Part shown: positions 11,301 to 21,621 of the stretch, piece after piece
Layout of the letters: each line of letters opens with the position of its first letter
Position numbering within the stretch: position 1 is the first letter of the stretch
DNA from: Wallemia ichthyophaga EXF-994
Taxonomy: Eukaryota > Basidiomycota > Wallemiomycetes > Wallemiales > Wallemiaceae
NCBI RefSeq assembly: GCF_000400465.1
Contig: NW_008806278.1
Coordinates: 62,001-126,000 of the forward strand
DNA length: 64,000 nt
Direction of reading: 5' to 3'
Translations under genes and position numbers: made by a program
Notes under the pieces: model-generated
What the model was told of the DNA's origin: nothing
Database searches by the model: none
Seen by the model: the letters and a program-made list of their open reading frames with translations, nothing else

Positions 11301-12943
11301 CTAAGCAAACAGACGCTTAGTGTAGCTGTTCAAACCGTGGACACCACCTTCCAGCTGAGCTGAGGCAGTGCGCAACTCAAACCTAACCTTACCATCTTTG
11401 ACTGACTTTTGCAGCTCAGTGATACTCTTCTCACCCATATCCTGGAGGGAGTGTTGGAGACCATTGTAGAGATAAGGTAAAAATTTGGTGATCGAGCCCT
11501 TATCAACAACATCACCACTGACACCTTGTGCCACCTTGACTGAGTCAGACTCAGAGAAGTAGCGACCACTAGCAGCATTGTCCTTAGTGTCACTCTCAGC
11601 TGTTGCGCTCTTCTTCTTGAGCTTGTGCTGCATGGCATCAATCGAACCCATTCCACGGTAAGCCTTCACGCGCTGGCCTTGATGGTAGAAGTATTCACCA
11701 GGTGATTCAGTCGTGCCTGCTAACATACCACCCATCATGCACGCCGACGCACCGAGGCACACCGCTTTGACTATGTGACCGACATTGCCAATACCACCGT
11801 CGGCGATACATGGGACACCAAACTGGTTGGCAAATTCTGCAACAGCGTAGACGGCAGTACCTTGTGGTCTGCCCACAGCCATGACTTCCTGGGTGATACA
11901 AATGGAGCCTTGTGACATGTGTTAGAGGGAGCAGCGTCGAAATTTCCACACCCACCTGATCCCATACCAATACGTAATCCATCAGCACCAGCGCTGATCA
12001 GCTGTGCTGCTTGCTCTCTAGTGACGACATTTCCAGCAATCACGTCCAATTTCTTAAAGTTTTCCTTGGTCCATTTGAGCATGTTAATCTGGTACACCGA
12101 GTTACCTTGTGAGGAGTCGAGGATGACAACATCGAGACCAGCCTCAACAAGCAGGCGAAGACGCTCCTTGTCTGCGTCTCTGGTACCGACAGATGCACCA
12201 CAGTACAACTGCTTAGTCTCTGGATGTTTAGATGCTAATGGGAAGTTGAGATTCTTAAGTAAATCTGATCTAGCGAGCAGTGCGCTGAGGTTACCCTTCG
12301 AATCGACGATAGGCAATTTACCCTTTTTAGAAACGCGCAAAATCTTATTGGCCTCCTCCAAGTTGATACCGTGGTTGCCTGTGACCAAGTCAGTCGTCAT
12401 AACTTCCTTCACTTCCGCGTTGAGGTTCTGGAATTGAATGTCTCTCGCTGTAACGATACCGAGGAGTTTAGAGTGTAAGGCACCCGACTCAGTTATAGGA
12501 ATACCACCAAAGCCGAGCTTATCCTTGATATCGAGTACGTCGCTCACTTTAGCCGTTGGTTTGAGACAGATTGGATCCGTGATAAAACCGTTCTCGAATT
12601 TTTTCACCTGGCGCACCATATTAGCTTGTTCTTCTGGAGTGTTGTTGTGATGAATGATACCAATACCGCCCATGAGAGCTATGTACGTAGCCATATCAGT
12701 CTCGGTGACAGAGTCCATTGGCGAAGACACGAATGGCGCTGAGAGCTCAATGTTGCGAGAAACCTTTGTCTTGAGGCTGACGCTGGCGCTGTCAAAGTTT
12801 ATGTGGCCTGGGAGTACGAGGAAATCTTGATAGGTGAGTCCACCGCGGGTCTTTGAGTCCATCAGTGATTGCACAGAGAGACCGTCTCTTTCTTCGTAGG
12901 ATTTGAGGTGTGCAAGCGCATCGTTGGCATTCATTTCTGGCAT
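11301..12943 (-). CDS. IMD2: Inosine-5'-monophosphate dehydrogenase
   Basis: Exons 11956-12943 and 11301-11908; the 47-bp intron has a GTGGGT donor and an AAG acceptor; 531 aa. It oxidises IMP to XMP with NAD+, the committed step of GTP synthesis, in the cytosol. Visible signatures are [34 protein letters not shown], a pair of CBS repeats between about residues 110 and 230, [11 protein letters not shown], and the catalytic loop [12 protein letters not shown] with its active-site Cys. That loop is restored exactly by the splice. The C-terminus is the usual flexible flap ending in FA. The frame is open to 13006, but the ATG at 12943 gives the usual fungal length and N-terminus; one at 12934 is also possible. 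Family members in fungi are often induced by GTP shortage; no site for this was identified here. Confidence 0.95.
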
Positions 12944-13238
12944 TTTCAGTGAGATGCTTGTGGTTGTAGTAATGCAAGAGGTGAACGCGAACAAAGTTTC
13001 GCTCAAGTTGGCCGTCGGGGGAATTGCACAGTGGAGATAGCGGATTTAAGGGTGAGAGGCTCTAGCGGGTAATTAAGTTAGTGCTCGATGTGTCGTTCGG
13101 GTTTAACAGCTGTATCGGAGAAGATGAAGATGCGATTGGAGATATGCTACAAAGCGTAGTCTAAGAATACAAATCTCCAATCCAAATCCTCGCATCTCTA
13201 TTCCTTTTTCATCTGCTTTCCATCAGCTCTCTATCTGG

Positions 13239-13784
13239 ATGACGACGATCAGTGAATTTCCACCATTCTACACACAGCAGCCGAATGGCACTACACTATC
13301 CCAGCAACTTAGTCTGTGGCAGAGGCACATACTCGCAACATGCAAGCAGCGGCGGCAGTTCAAATTGAGTTATAGCGATGACATATGGGCGAATGACAAG
13401 ATAAAGCGTGTGTAAAGAGATAGTGTTGAGTTTATAGCTGAATAAGCTACAGGGGCTGCGTCCAAGGATTTTATCGGTGCTATCCTCGAATCAATCGTTA
13501 AGGACGGTGTAGCTGCGTTTACAGATGCGAGTAAAGATAGCGTCTGGGTGTACTGGAGAAGCTTAGCTGAATGGTCTGAAATTGTTTACGACTACGTTTT
13601 AAACACAGCACAGCTTAACACGCCTCTGACTTATTATGAGCTCACACAAGGCGAGTACAGCCATCTGAGTGAATTGCACCAATTACCTGTAGAAATCCTT
13701 AAGATGGCCATAAACATACTCACAAAACAATCCAAGGCTGCGATTATAAAATCCAGTCAAGGCGAAGGCGTGAAATTTTTCTAA
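13239..13784 (+). CDS. VPS25: ESCRT-II subunit VPS25
   Basis: Exons 13239-13407 and 13453-13784; 45-bp intron, phase 1; 166 aa. VPS25 has two winged-helix domains and links ESCRT-II to ESCRT-III during multivesicular body formation on endosomes. The N-terminal PPFYTxQPN motif matches the family PPFFTLQPN signature that contacts VPS22/VPS36. The C-terminal half has the conserved VYWRSLAEWSEIVYDYV and the terminal GVKFF. The length is slightly short of the usual 175-200 aa, but both domains are complete. It converges on the NOP15 gene with only 18 bp between stop codons. Confidence 0.92.
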
Positions 13785-13802
13785 CAATTTCAATAAATAA
13801 AG

Positions 13803-14580
13803 TTACATTGGAATCTTATAATCGATGCCCTTCTTATCGAGCTTCTGCTGCTTCTTCTCAAGTGCTTTCTGGTACTTGCTTACAGCCTTCTGTTTCTCCT
13901 CCTCGGTCTTCTCCTTATTGAAATTCAATCTCTCTATTCTGTCAGTAGGCGTTGGTCTAAACTTGCGATTGGCTCCTTTGAAGAGGTGCTCGTTTATATC
14001 CTTGTCATCCAACACTTCCACAACCAGCAATCTATTCTCAATGAGGTAGTTGTTCATAGTCTCAGCTACGATCTCCGCAACTTCGAGACTCTCAAACTCT
14101 ATAAAGGCATAATGCTTACTCTTGCCTGTCTTCTTGTTACGTGATAGTCTAAGTCTCGTTATATCACCAAATTGAGAGAAATATGCTCTCATTTCATTCT
14201 CGTAGAAACCATGAGGGATATGTCCAACAAATACTACACCCCTCTTGTTCTTCTTGGAAGCTGCTTTACCCAATTTCGCTTTAACCTGGGAGTTGGTTGG
14301 CACTTTTGGCACAGGTTTGGACTCCTTTGAGATGGCTTCTTCGTCAGAGCTGCCGTCTGAATCACTGCTATCGCTGTTGTACTCGTTGATATTGATCTCA
14401 TCCTATAGATAAGTTAGCTGGTTGGTTCTTATTATCCGCTTAACATGCACCAACCTGATCTTCAAATTTATCCTCTTTCTTCCCAGCATTCTTCTGTGTA
14501 TTCTGCTGCGTAGCTTTCTTCACGTTCTCATTACCCTTTCTGCCTTCATTGATTGACTTCTTTGTTGCGTCTTTAGGCAT
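13803..14580 (-). CDS. NOP15: Nucleolar RRM protein, NOP15 / NIFK type
   Basis: Exons 14455-14580 and 13803-14402; 52-bp phase-0 intron; 241 aa. NOP15 binds pre-60S particles and is needed for ITS2 processing. Residues 1-95 are Lys/Glu/Ser-rich with an acidic serine cluster. A single RRM follows with RNP2 GVVFVGHIPHGFYE and RNP1 KSKHYAFIEFES, and the family-specific extension NYLIENRLLVVEVL comes after it. The C-terminus is a Lys-rich coiled helix ending YKIPM. The FYE-NEM-AYFSQFG pattern with a single RRM separates NOP15/NIFK from other nucleolar RRM proteins. Confidence 0.88.
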
Positions 14581-14707
14581 AGTGTTGGTCGTACTTATCA
14601 ACAACGAAAAGGAAATTTACAATTAAAATATGATATTCAGATAGGATATGATATATTCTTTTCATCCATTTGGTATGTGCCATTTCATCTAACCGGTTTC
14701 ACAATCT

Positions 14708-16094
14708 TTAAGCATTCAAATTTGTAAGGGTAGAAGACTGGTTCGGCTGTTCTTCAATTGATACTAGTGGTTGATCCGGTTTTGTTATTGTCTCTGTTGG
14801 GTCACCATTTGGTCTGAAATAGCTTTTTCTCCGCATCTTCGTGTAATCGTACACGCCAAATTTTTCCTCCATCTTCACCCACGCAGGTTCTAGTTGTGTA
14901 ACATCCCGCTTCGGGTCACGTTTCTTGGCTTTGAGGGGGTTATCCTCCAGCAACAGCTCTTCCAATTCATGTGTAGCGTCAAAATTTGCTTTCTTTGACT
15001 GCTGGATTGTTAGAGGGGGAGAGACTAAAAGAACAACTCACGTCTGGTAAAAAGTTAGGCATTTCTTGCTTGGTCTGTAGTTTCTCCCAATCAAGCGTCT
15101 TGAACCAGGGATGAGCCATGAGAGCTTCAAAGCCGCCATCTTGACTGCAACCCAGTCTATGATCAGGATCGCGTTCCAAGAGACCATTGATAGCGCTCAA
15201 TCCTTCCTGTGAAACCTTTTCCTTAGCATCTTCAGGGAAAATGAGCTCTTGTGTCTTGATAGCGTTTGTGAGACTTGAGTTTGTCTTGGCTCTGAATGGT
15301 CTCTTATTGAAAATGAGCTCGAAGGCGACAATACCGAGTGACCACCAGTCGACAGTAGTGAAATAGCCTCTCTTTTCCAGCACTTCTGGAGCCATATACG
15401 CCATACTTCCAGCGACGCCGGTAAGCGGGCGTTTTCCAAGGAAGCAAGCGATGTTAAAATCAGTAAGGTGGGCATGACCAGCATCGTCTAGGAGAATATT
15501 ATCGGGCTTCACATCGCGATGAACGATGCGTCTCTGATGCAAGTAGTCTAGGGCTAGTGCGATCTCAGCGATGTAGATTTTGACAGAGCGTTCATCAAAC
15601 GCGCCGTTACGCTCGAGGTGGAAGCGTAAGTCACCGCCAAGTTCTAAATCGATGACCATAAAGAGATTTTCGTCATCTTGGAAGGCGTAGCGCAAGTTGA
15701 CGACGTAAGGATGGTCAATTTCCTCAAGCAAGCGACGTTCTTGGATTATGTTATCGGCAGCCCGCATTTTAACGCATTTTTCTTTGTTTATGTACTTGAG
15801 CGCGTAGAGTTTCTTAGTGTGCTTGTGCTGTACGACACGGACCTAAAGAAGCCGGAGTGAGATGAAAGCGGGGATATTTGAGACATACCCACCTTTCCGA
15901 AAGCGCCCTTTCCTACAGCTCTAAGGAGGCTGAAATGCCACAGATCGACTGGGCCTGTGCATGTGTTAGTGAGTCTGGGTAGCCGGTGAGGAGCACACAT
16001 ACCATCGAAATCAATCTTCTAGAGGAGCGTGAGTGTTATTTACAGCGCGAAGAACGCCTGAACTTACATTTGGCTTGCAGCATATGCCGCCCAT
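14708..16094 (-). CDS. AGC-type Ser/Thr kinase of the STK32 (YANK) family
   Basis: Five exons: 16068-16094, 16003-16018, 15893-15954, 15042-15842 and 14708-14998, with introns of 43-50 bp; 398 aa. The kinase domain carries GKGAFGKV, the VAIK-type lysine in YALKYINK, HRDVKPDN, and DFN instead of DFG in LTDFNIA. DFN is the hallmark of STK32/YANK kinases. The APE motif is present in YMAPEVL. The N-terminus MGGICC has an N-myristoylation glycine followed by a Cys pair suited to palmitoylation, so membrane attachment is likely. A basic/acidic tail of about 100 residues follows the catalytic domain, without an obvious AGC hydrophobic motif. Biological role in fungi is poorly defined. The 16-nt second exon is supported by reading frame and homology. 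Confidence 0.88.
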
Positions 16095-16234
16095 GATGAG
16101 AGTATAAAGCGAAGAGTGTGGAGGTGCGGAATATGTGGAGGTAGAGACGGTATTTGAGGTATTATTTCAGGTTATCCATAAGAACAAGCAACAATTCACC
16201 CTTAATCCCACTCTTCCATCACTTTACACTCCAA

Positions 16235-16702
16235 ATGATCGAATTGCATTCACTTGGTGATTTAAACCAACTTCAAGCTGGCAAACTGAGCGTGATTGAT
16301 TTCTACGCTGATTGGTGTGGTCCTTGTGTCACCATAGCCCCACGCTACGAGGCTCTCTCTAAGCAATTTCCCTCAGTCAACTTCTTCAAATGCAATACTG
16401 ACACAGCGAAAGACGTGGCTGCAAAGTACAGAATTAGCGCAATGCCCACTTTTATCTTTCTTATCGGCGATAAAGTGCTAGAAACGATAAAGGGTGCAAA
16501 CGCTGCTGCGATTGAGGCAGCGCTCAAGAAGTACTCCAAAGAGCACTCCAAAGGCTCTGCTTTCTCCGGTAAAGGGCAGACTTTAGGTGGTAAGCCTGCT
16601 GCAAAGTCAAATGGCAGTTCTAGCAGCGAGTTCAACTCTCATTTGCTCATTGGTATCGCACTCCTCTCAGTCTACGCTGGTCTGTGGTATTATAATATGT
16701 AA
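16235..16702 (+). CDS. Thioredoxin with C-terminal membrane anchor
   Basis: 155 aa, no intron. Residues 1-105 are a thioredoxin fold with the redox motif WCGPC (Cys28, Cys31), the preceding VIDFYADW strand and the cis-Pro segment MPTF. A Gly/Ser/Lys-rich linker of about 25 residues follows. One hydrophobic helix near residues 135-152 (HLLIGIALLSVYAGLWYY) then ends the protein three residues later. This is the arrangement of a tail-anchored protein, so the thioredoxin domain should face the cytosol on ER or mitochondrial outer membrane. The frame is open upstream to 16154, but the ATG at 16235 begins the thioredoxin domain precisely. The substrate is unknown. Confidence 0.88.
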   Translation: MIELHSLGDLNQLQAGKLSVIDFYADWCGPCVTIAPRYEALSKQFPSVNFFKCNTDTAKDVAAKYRISAMPTFIFLIGDKVLETIKGANAAAIEAALKKYSKEHSKGSAFSGKGQTLGGKPAAKSNGSSSSEFNSHLLIGIALLSVYAGLWYYNM

Positions 16703-16738
16703 TTTATCCTTTACTCTCACTTTATTGTCTCACTGGTA

Positions 16739-18434
16739 TTACCTCTGCCTCGAACTACTTCTCCCTCTACTCGCGCCAACATCGTAGAAAAGAGGTGCTT
16801 TATCATCAGGCGAAGTAGCAGCCGTGAGAGCTGCATTCACTGCATTTACCCCAGTCTGCGCTCTACTCGAGGTGGTGGATATAGGAGCCGACATACTCCT
16901 GCGTACATCCAACTCATCGAAATCCATCTGTCCGACGACTTCACCGAAATCCTGCCTTTCTTCCTCTTTTGCATCTTGAACCTCTTTGTTAGCAAGACTG
17001 GACACACTCATCATTTTTATCTTTTCATTGAGTTCCTGTTTCGTTATCGTATTGACTGACTGCGCAGTTCTCGATTTCAATTGAGGTTTCTCATCGATCA
17101 TCTTTATAAACTCCCCAATATCGTTATCGTCGTCTATATCCACACCAATATCCTCCTCTGCCAGCGATGATGATAGTTTTGTCGATATTTTGCGTGATAC
17201 CCCCACCGGTGGTGATGGATGAGTTGGTTGCGTGGGTGACGCTAGTGGTTTGATCACACTCTCCCCACTCGAACCACCGATGGAAGATGTACGTCTGTAG
17301 CCGAAGCTTGATGAGTATCGTCGGTTCGTCGTAGAAGAGCTGCTCGACTGATTCTCGGGTATACTGATTGCCGTGTTTGTGGTATTAGTGGTGTTGGCGG
17401 TATTCATGCGCTGATATGAATGTGCACCGACTCCTGTAAACGACGGTGAAGGCGATGCTCCGTACATACTCAATGGGCGCACTGAGGGAGACGACGAGTA
17501 AGACGTAGTGCGCGGCGAGAGGTTAGAGAGGTTGCTCGAAGTGCGCACTCTGCTTGCACCCGTACGCGCCACGTAATCACGCACGACGTTGCCCTCTTCG
17601 CCCTTCTCCGCCTTGTCCACCTTCTCACCAGACGTAGAACGATGCTTAGTCAGCGTCGGTGTGTAATAATCCTCATCTACAAAGTGCGAAGACAGCAGGG
17701 ACTCTATATCGTCAACAATAAAGTTGATAGACCGGCGATAGTCCACACTGAGGTTGAATGTCCCTACGGGAGTATTTATAGGGCTAAATCGGTGAATGTC
17801 TGTAGCATTGCTCGCTGTGTCCTGCGATAACTGTGCATCGATGGGCAACACACCCTCAGATGCGCCCTTCTCTGCGCTGAGCCTGCATCCGATATTTAAT
17901 CCACGCGAATGACACCGCCTAAGCCTGCGAATCAGTCCATATAGCGGTAGCAGTCGTAGGAGGGTGTATAGAGCACGGAATAACACTATCGACCGCTTGT
18001 ACACTACAGGTAGCTCCTCTTGTGTACCACTAGCGCTGCCACTGCCAGTGAGTTGCAGCGTCCACCGCTCTAGCACTACGCTCTCCTGCACCGTGTTGCG
18101 CTTATTCTGGTTGTCGACAAATAGACACGCCTGATTCGGCGGTATGTCGGAGGAATCGAGTATGAATTCAACCACCATTGGCGGGATTTGCGTTGTGTTG
18201 GAGAGATTCTTCCACGTGCTCAGCTCATTGTGGAACAAGCTACTTCCACTATCTGTCGTTTGTATATTGAACTGCGACAGATCTTTAAATAATGGCAATC
18301 ACGATGGCTGGGCTACTCACCCACTTGGACACCCGCGTCTTGGTCTCCGGTAGCGCCACTCTACTCTCCAGTAGCAGATGCAACGTCTTGCTGTAGAAGT
18401 TATTCAATATTAAATCTACTTTCGAGTCCCCCAT
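16739..18434 (-). CDS. ATG13: Autophagy protein ATG13 (Atg1 kinase complex)
   Basis: Exons 18321-18434 and 16739-18271; 49-bp phase-0 intron; 548 aa. ATG13 is the regulatory subunit of the Atg1 complex at the pre-autophagosomal structure and is phosphorylated by TORC1 when nutrients are plentiful. The HORMA domain occupies about residues 1-240: helix NNFYSKTLHLLLESRV, KWFNIQTTD across the splice, and VVYKRSIVLFRALYTLLRLLP. The remaining 300 residues are Ser/Thr-rich and disordered with many SP/TP sites, as expected of the Atg1/Atg17-binding region. I chose the acceptor that restores KWFN, a family signature. An alternative donor 4 bp inside the intron would instead give a 34-bp intron and a worse match. 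Confidence 0.9.
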
Positions 18435-18537
18435 CACGGTATCTAATCAACAGTCCATCGATGATGACATAAATTAATCTTTATCACATATTTTAAAATT
18501 ATACAACAATGCTAGAATGTTTTCCTGGAAAACTGGA

Positions 18538-21160
18538 TCATGGCATGCCCACCAGCCTTGCTAACAAGGCTAGCAGGGAGGGGTTTTCCGACGATGCGTA
18601 GAACGCGAGCGAGTCGCGCATAATCTGAAAGCAGTTCGTAAGCCATGAAACACCAGCACCAATACTTCCCACACTCACCTTACTCTGTTTATTGAACGCA
18701 TGCTCGAATTTGTTGAGCTCGCTCCATATCTTACCCAACGGAACTATACTCTCCGACGGCTCTATCCCGCTCCTGCGTGCTTCAGCGATTGCTTCACCCG
18801 CCTCAACAGCCGTTTTGGTCAATTGTACCGAGTATAATGTGAAAGTACCGATCGTCTTCATGATATTCTGCAAACGTTCGATCAATCGCGCATTCGTTAG
18901 CATACATTCCTTCAGACAGCCGTCGAGGAAATCGACATGATCCTTCAGCAACGCATCGACCGTCTGCACCTTGCCGATCTTCTCCTCCAACTCGAGCGAC
19001 TTAATGTGGAGCACCTCCTCACACACATAGCCAGTCACTTGCCTGACCAACTCCAGCATGCGCGCGCGAAGCACACACACCCGCGTCCGCCACATATCGA
19101 AAGGCTTGTAGCGTAGATTCCGTCTCCAACAGTCCTGCGTATGCTCACCCCACATCCCAACCAGCGCGCTTTCTGTGTACTTAAGATGAAGCAAAAATCT
19201 AAATATTAGCTGATATCTGAGGATAGTCTTGCGGGAAATAACCAAAGACAGCGGAAAACTAACTGTGTAGTCAAACGAGAGTCCTTCAATTGCTCGTATT
19301 GGCTTCTCTTCTGCGCCTTTGCGCTGGTTCAAGTTGTCCTCCTGGCCCAGCGCTCCACTCACATTTACAACAGTGAGCAACCACTGGTAAAGAGGCTCTC
19401 TGCTCATAGTAACCTTGATATCTTCTTTGTACGGGTCGTTGAAGCTGGGTGAGGCGGGATTGCGGAGCGTCAAATCTAGAAGCGATTGTAACTTGACCAA
19501 ATTCGCATTCTTGGCTGGCTTACGCAGCTCATTGTAGCTTTGGTCAAGGAAATGCACGAAGAAATCTGAGTCTGCAAGAAAAAAGTAGTGTTTCAGACTC
19601 CTCAACCGCGAAACTAGTCCCTCGTCTTCCAAGAGCAGTTTCAATAGCGCTCTGTTAGCGTGTGTGTAGGCATCTTCGACTTGTTTGTAGAATGGTGGTG
19701 AATTGATTGATGTTCTCTCTAACTCCCCGTAATTGCGGTGTTTGGACACTTCTATACCACATTCTCTAATAACGTTGAGATATTTACCAGCGAAAAGTAT
19801 CTTAAATTTCCACGCTTCCAGGAATGGCGGTATACATGCACCTCCAGCCAAACGCTTAAGGCGACCTTCATCATCGAACGCTGTATCTGGTTTAAATGGT
19901 TTTTCGACGCTCGATCCATCGCGGAGCGTATATCTTTTCTCCCAGTACTCATCTGTATAGTCCATATCAAGACCCTTCTTGCTAATAGATTTAGCCTCGC
20001 GCACAAGCAGCTCATCGTAAGGGTCATTGAGGTCACCGGAAGTTGTCCAACTCAGTAGCATTTCAGCATAAGGTTGTGATGCGTGAAAAAGTAATCTGGT
20101 GAACACTTCATGGGCGACAGGATCGCCTGAAGATTTCATCAACTTCTCCCACACCACTTTAATAACCTCGCCACCTTTAACAATACCTTCACTCTCCAAA
20201 GCTGTTTCTTTGGCTTCTGCGTTGATCTGTGCTATAGCTTTCTTCATTGTCTCACCCATCATATCCTCACTATCATCCTCTTCCGGATCGACCTGATCAT
20301 CGGTTATGTCTGGAGTTTCAGTCTTAATAAGTTCGAGTGCGAGTTGATGGACAAGGGTAAGTTTGTGCAAAGCTGGTTGGAGGTGGTAGAAAGCCATCTG
20401 AAGAGTGTAGCAGGGTGAAGTATAGAAAAGGGTTTCTAGTTGAGCGAGTAGCAAGTGGTATTCCTGTGTGTGTCAGTGAGGCATAGTAACCAAGCCAATA
20501 GCCACCTTGAGCATATCCCTGATAGCTGCACAGAGCGCATGATTAACGAGACCCCAATCCATCGCAGAACGCTGCTCAACGAACGCCGTTATTGATGTGT
20601 ACAGCGAAGCGAGTGGGAGTACGCGATGGATAAGAGTAGCGAGACCGTGGTCAATAGAGGGATCGACGATGAACTCACTCCCCTTAAGTCGAGCATTCAT
20701 GTCGTCATACGCGTAATCTGGGTGGTATGTAATGTATTGTCCTTGGATGCCCTGTAAACTGTCGGTGGTAATTCAAATCACAGACAAGGAACTTACAACC
20801 AGAACATACTGAAAATCTTCAAGAATCGCAGCCTGCTGTATATCCAAACCAACATCTTTGAAAGCACTCGACTTCCTAATTGAGTTGTAGCTGTGCGGGG
20901 AGAGTTGCGGGACGCGTGAGTTGAGCGGCGCGCGCAGGAAACTTGGCTCAGGCTGGAAGGAATAATCCTGGAAAACCTGATAATCATTGCCATCGTCATC
21001 GTCGTCGTCGACAGTTGTAAGTTTAGTATTGATCTGGAAATGACTTAGTTTTTGTACTCTGTAAAAGCCTACTGCATACCCTATTATATTGCTTGTTCGA
21101 TAAGCCAGCAAGGCGCGAGCTTGGCCGCGCTGTCGTCGGCGTCGTCGTCATCCGTTCCAT
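18538..21160 (-). CDS. SPC97: Gamma-tubulin complex component 2 (GCP2/Spc97)
   Basis: Five exons: 21080-21160, 20797-21033, 20506-20751, 18679-20463 and 18538-18624, with introns of 46, 45, 42 and 54 bp, all phase 0; 811 aa. GCP2 pairs with GCP3 in the gamma-tubulin small complex that nucleates microtubules at the spindle pole body. The N-terminal GRIP1 segment shows LEDFQYVLVGIQGQYITYHP and YHLLLAQLETLF. The middle shows YEWxKRY-type and FADSDFFxHFLD-like patterns, and the GRIP2 region contains FRFLLHLKYTE. The last intron is 54 bp and in frame, so retention would insert 18 residues near the C-terminus. The ATG is 51 bp from that of the divergent ssSPT gene. Confidence 0.9.
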
Positions 21161-21211
21161 CTCGGTGATCGTGGTGCTCGTCGTAGTTGATCAAGTTGAT
21201 TTGTTACCGCC

Positions 21212-21571
21212 ATGCCGAGCAACAGAATCCGCCCGCCAAATTCAAACAGCTTTAGCTATCTCGTCTGGAAATTTATAACTGTCATGGAGAGCGAGTGGGG
21301 ATTTGCAATGTGAGTGATGAGCCTTGTCTTCTGTCTTCGTCTCCTTACGCTAACTAGTCTAGAGCCATGGGAGAAGGCTATGGTGCTATCTCTTCTATTA
21401 ACAGTTTCTTCAATTATCCTCTTTTCCGTACTCTTTTACGCCCCCGCGCAGCTCCTCCGCCTCAAGACGAGACTAGCTTATTACTTATTCGGCAGCGACT
21501 CGTCGCAGAAAGAAATTATTGCTGTCTTTACCGAGTGGTCTAATGTGATTAGAGGCGTTTCCCAGCCTTAA
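21212..21571 (+). CDS. Small activating subunit of serine palmitoyltransferase (ssSPT-like)
   Basis: Exons 21212-21309 and 21358-21571; 48-bp intron, phase 2; 103 aa. The splice creates AILEPWEKAMV, matching the conserved LEPWE motif of ssSPTa/b. A single membrane helix follows (VLSLLLTVSSIILFSVLF), and upstream lies the aromatic amphipathic stretch SYLVWKFITV, as in animal small subunits. These small ER proteins activate the LCB1/LCB2 enzyme that starts sphingolipid synthesis and influence acyl-CoA choice. The C-terminal 35 residues go beyond the usual family length. I see no resemblance to yeast Tsc3 outside function. Confidence rests on motif plus topology. Confidence 0.78.
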
Positions 21572-21621
21572 TTCTGTGTATTTCTACGTGTACTTATAAA
21601 GGTATCATGTATTCTTCCTTT

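Noticed and set aside
18287-18320. Alternative 34-bp ATG13 intron using a GTAGCC donor
   Set aside because: It is shorter than any other intron here and gives KWVNLSQ instead of the conserved KWFN. The 49-bp GTGAGT...CGCAG intron fits better.
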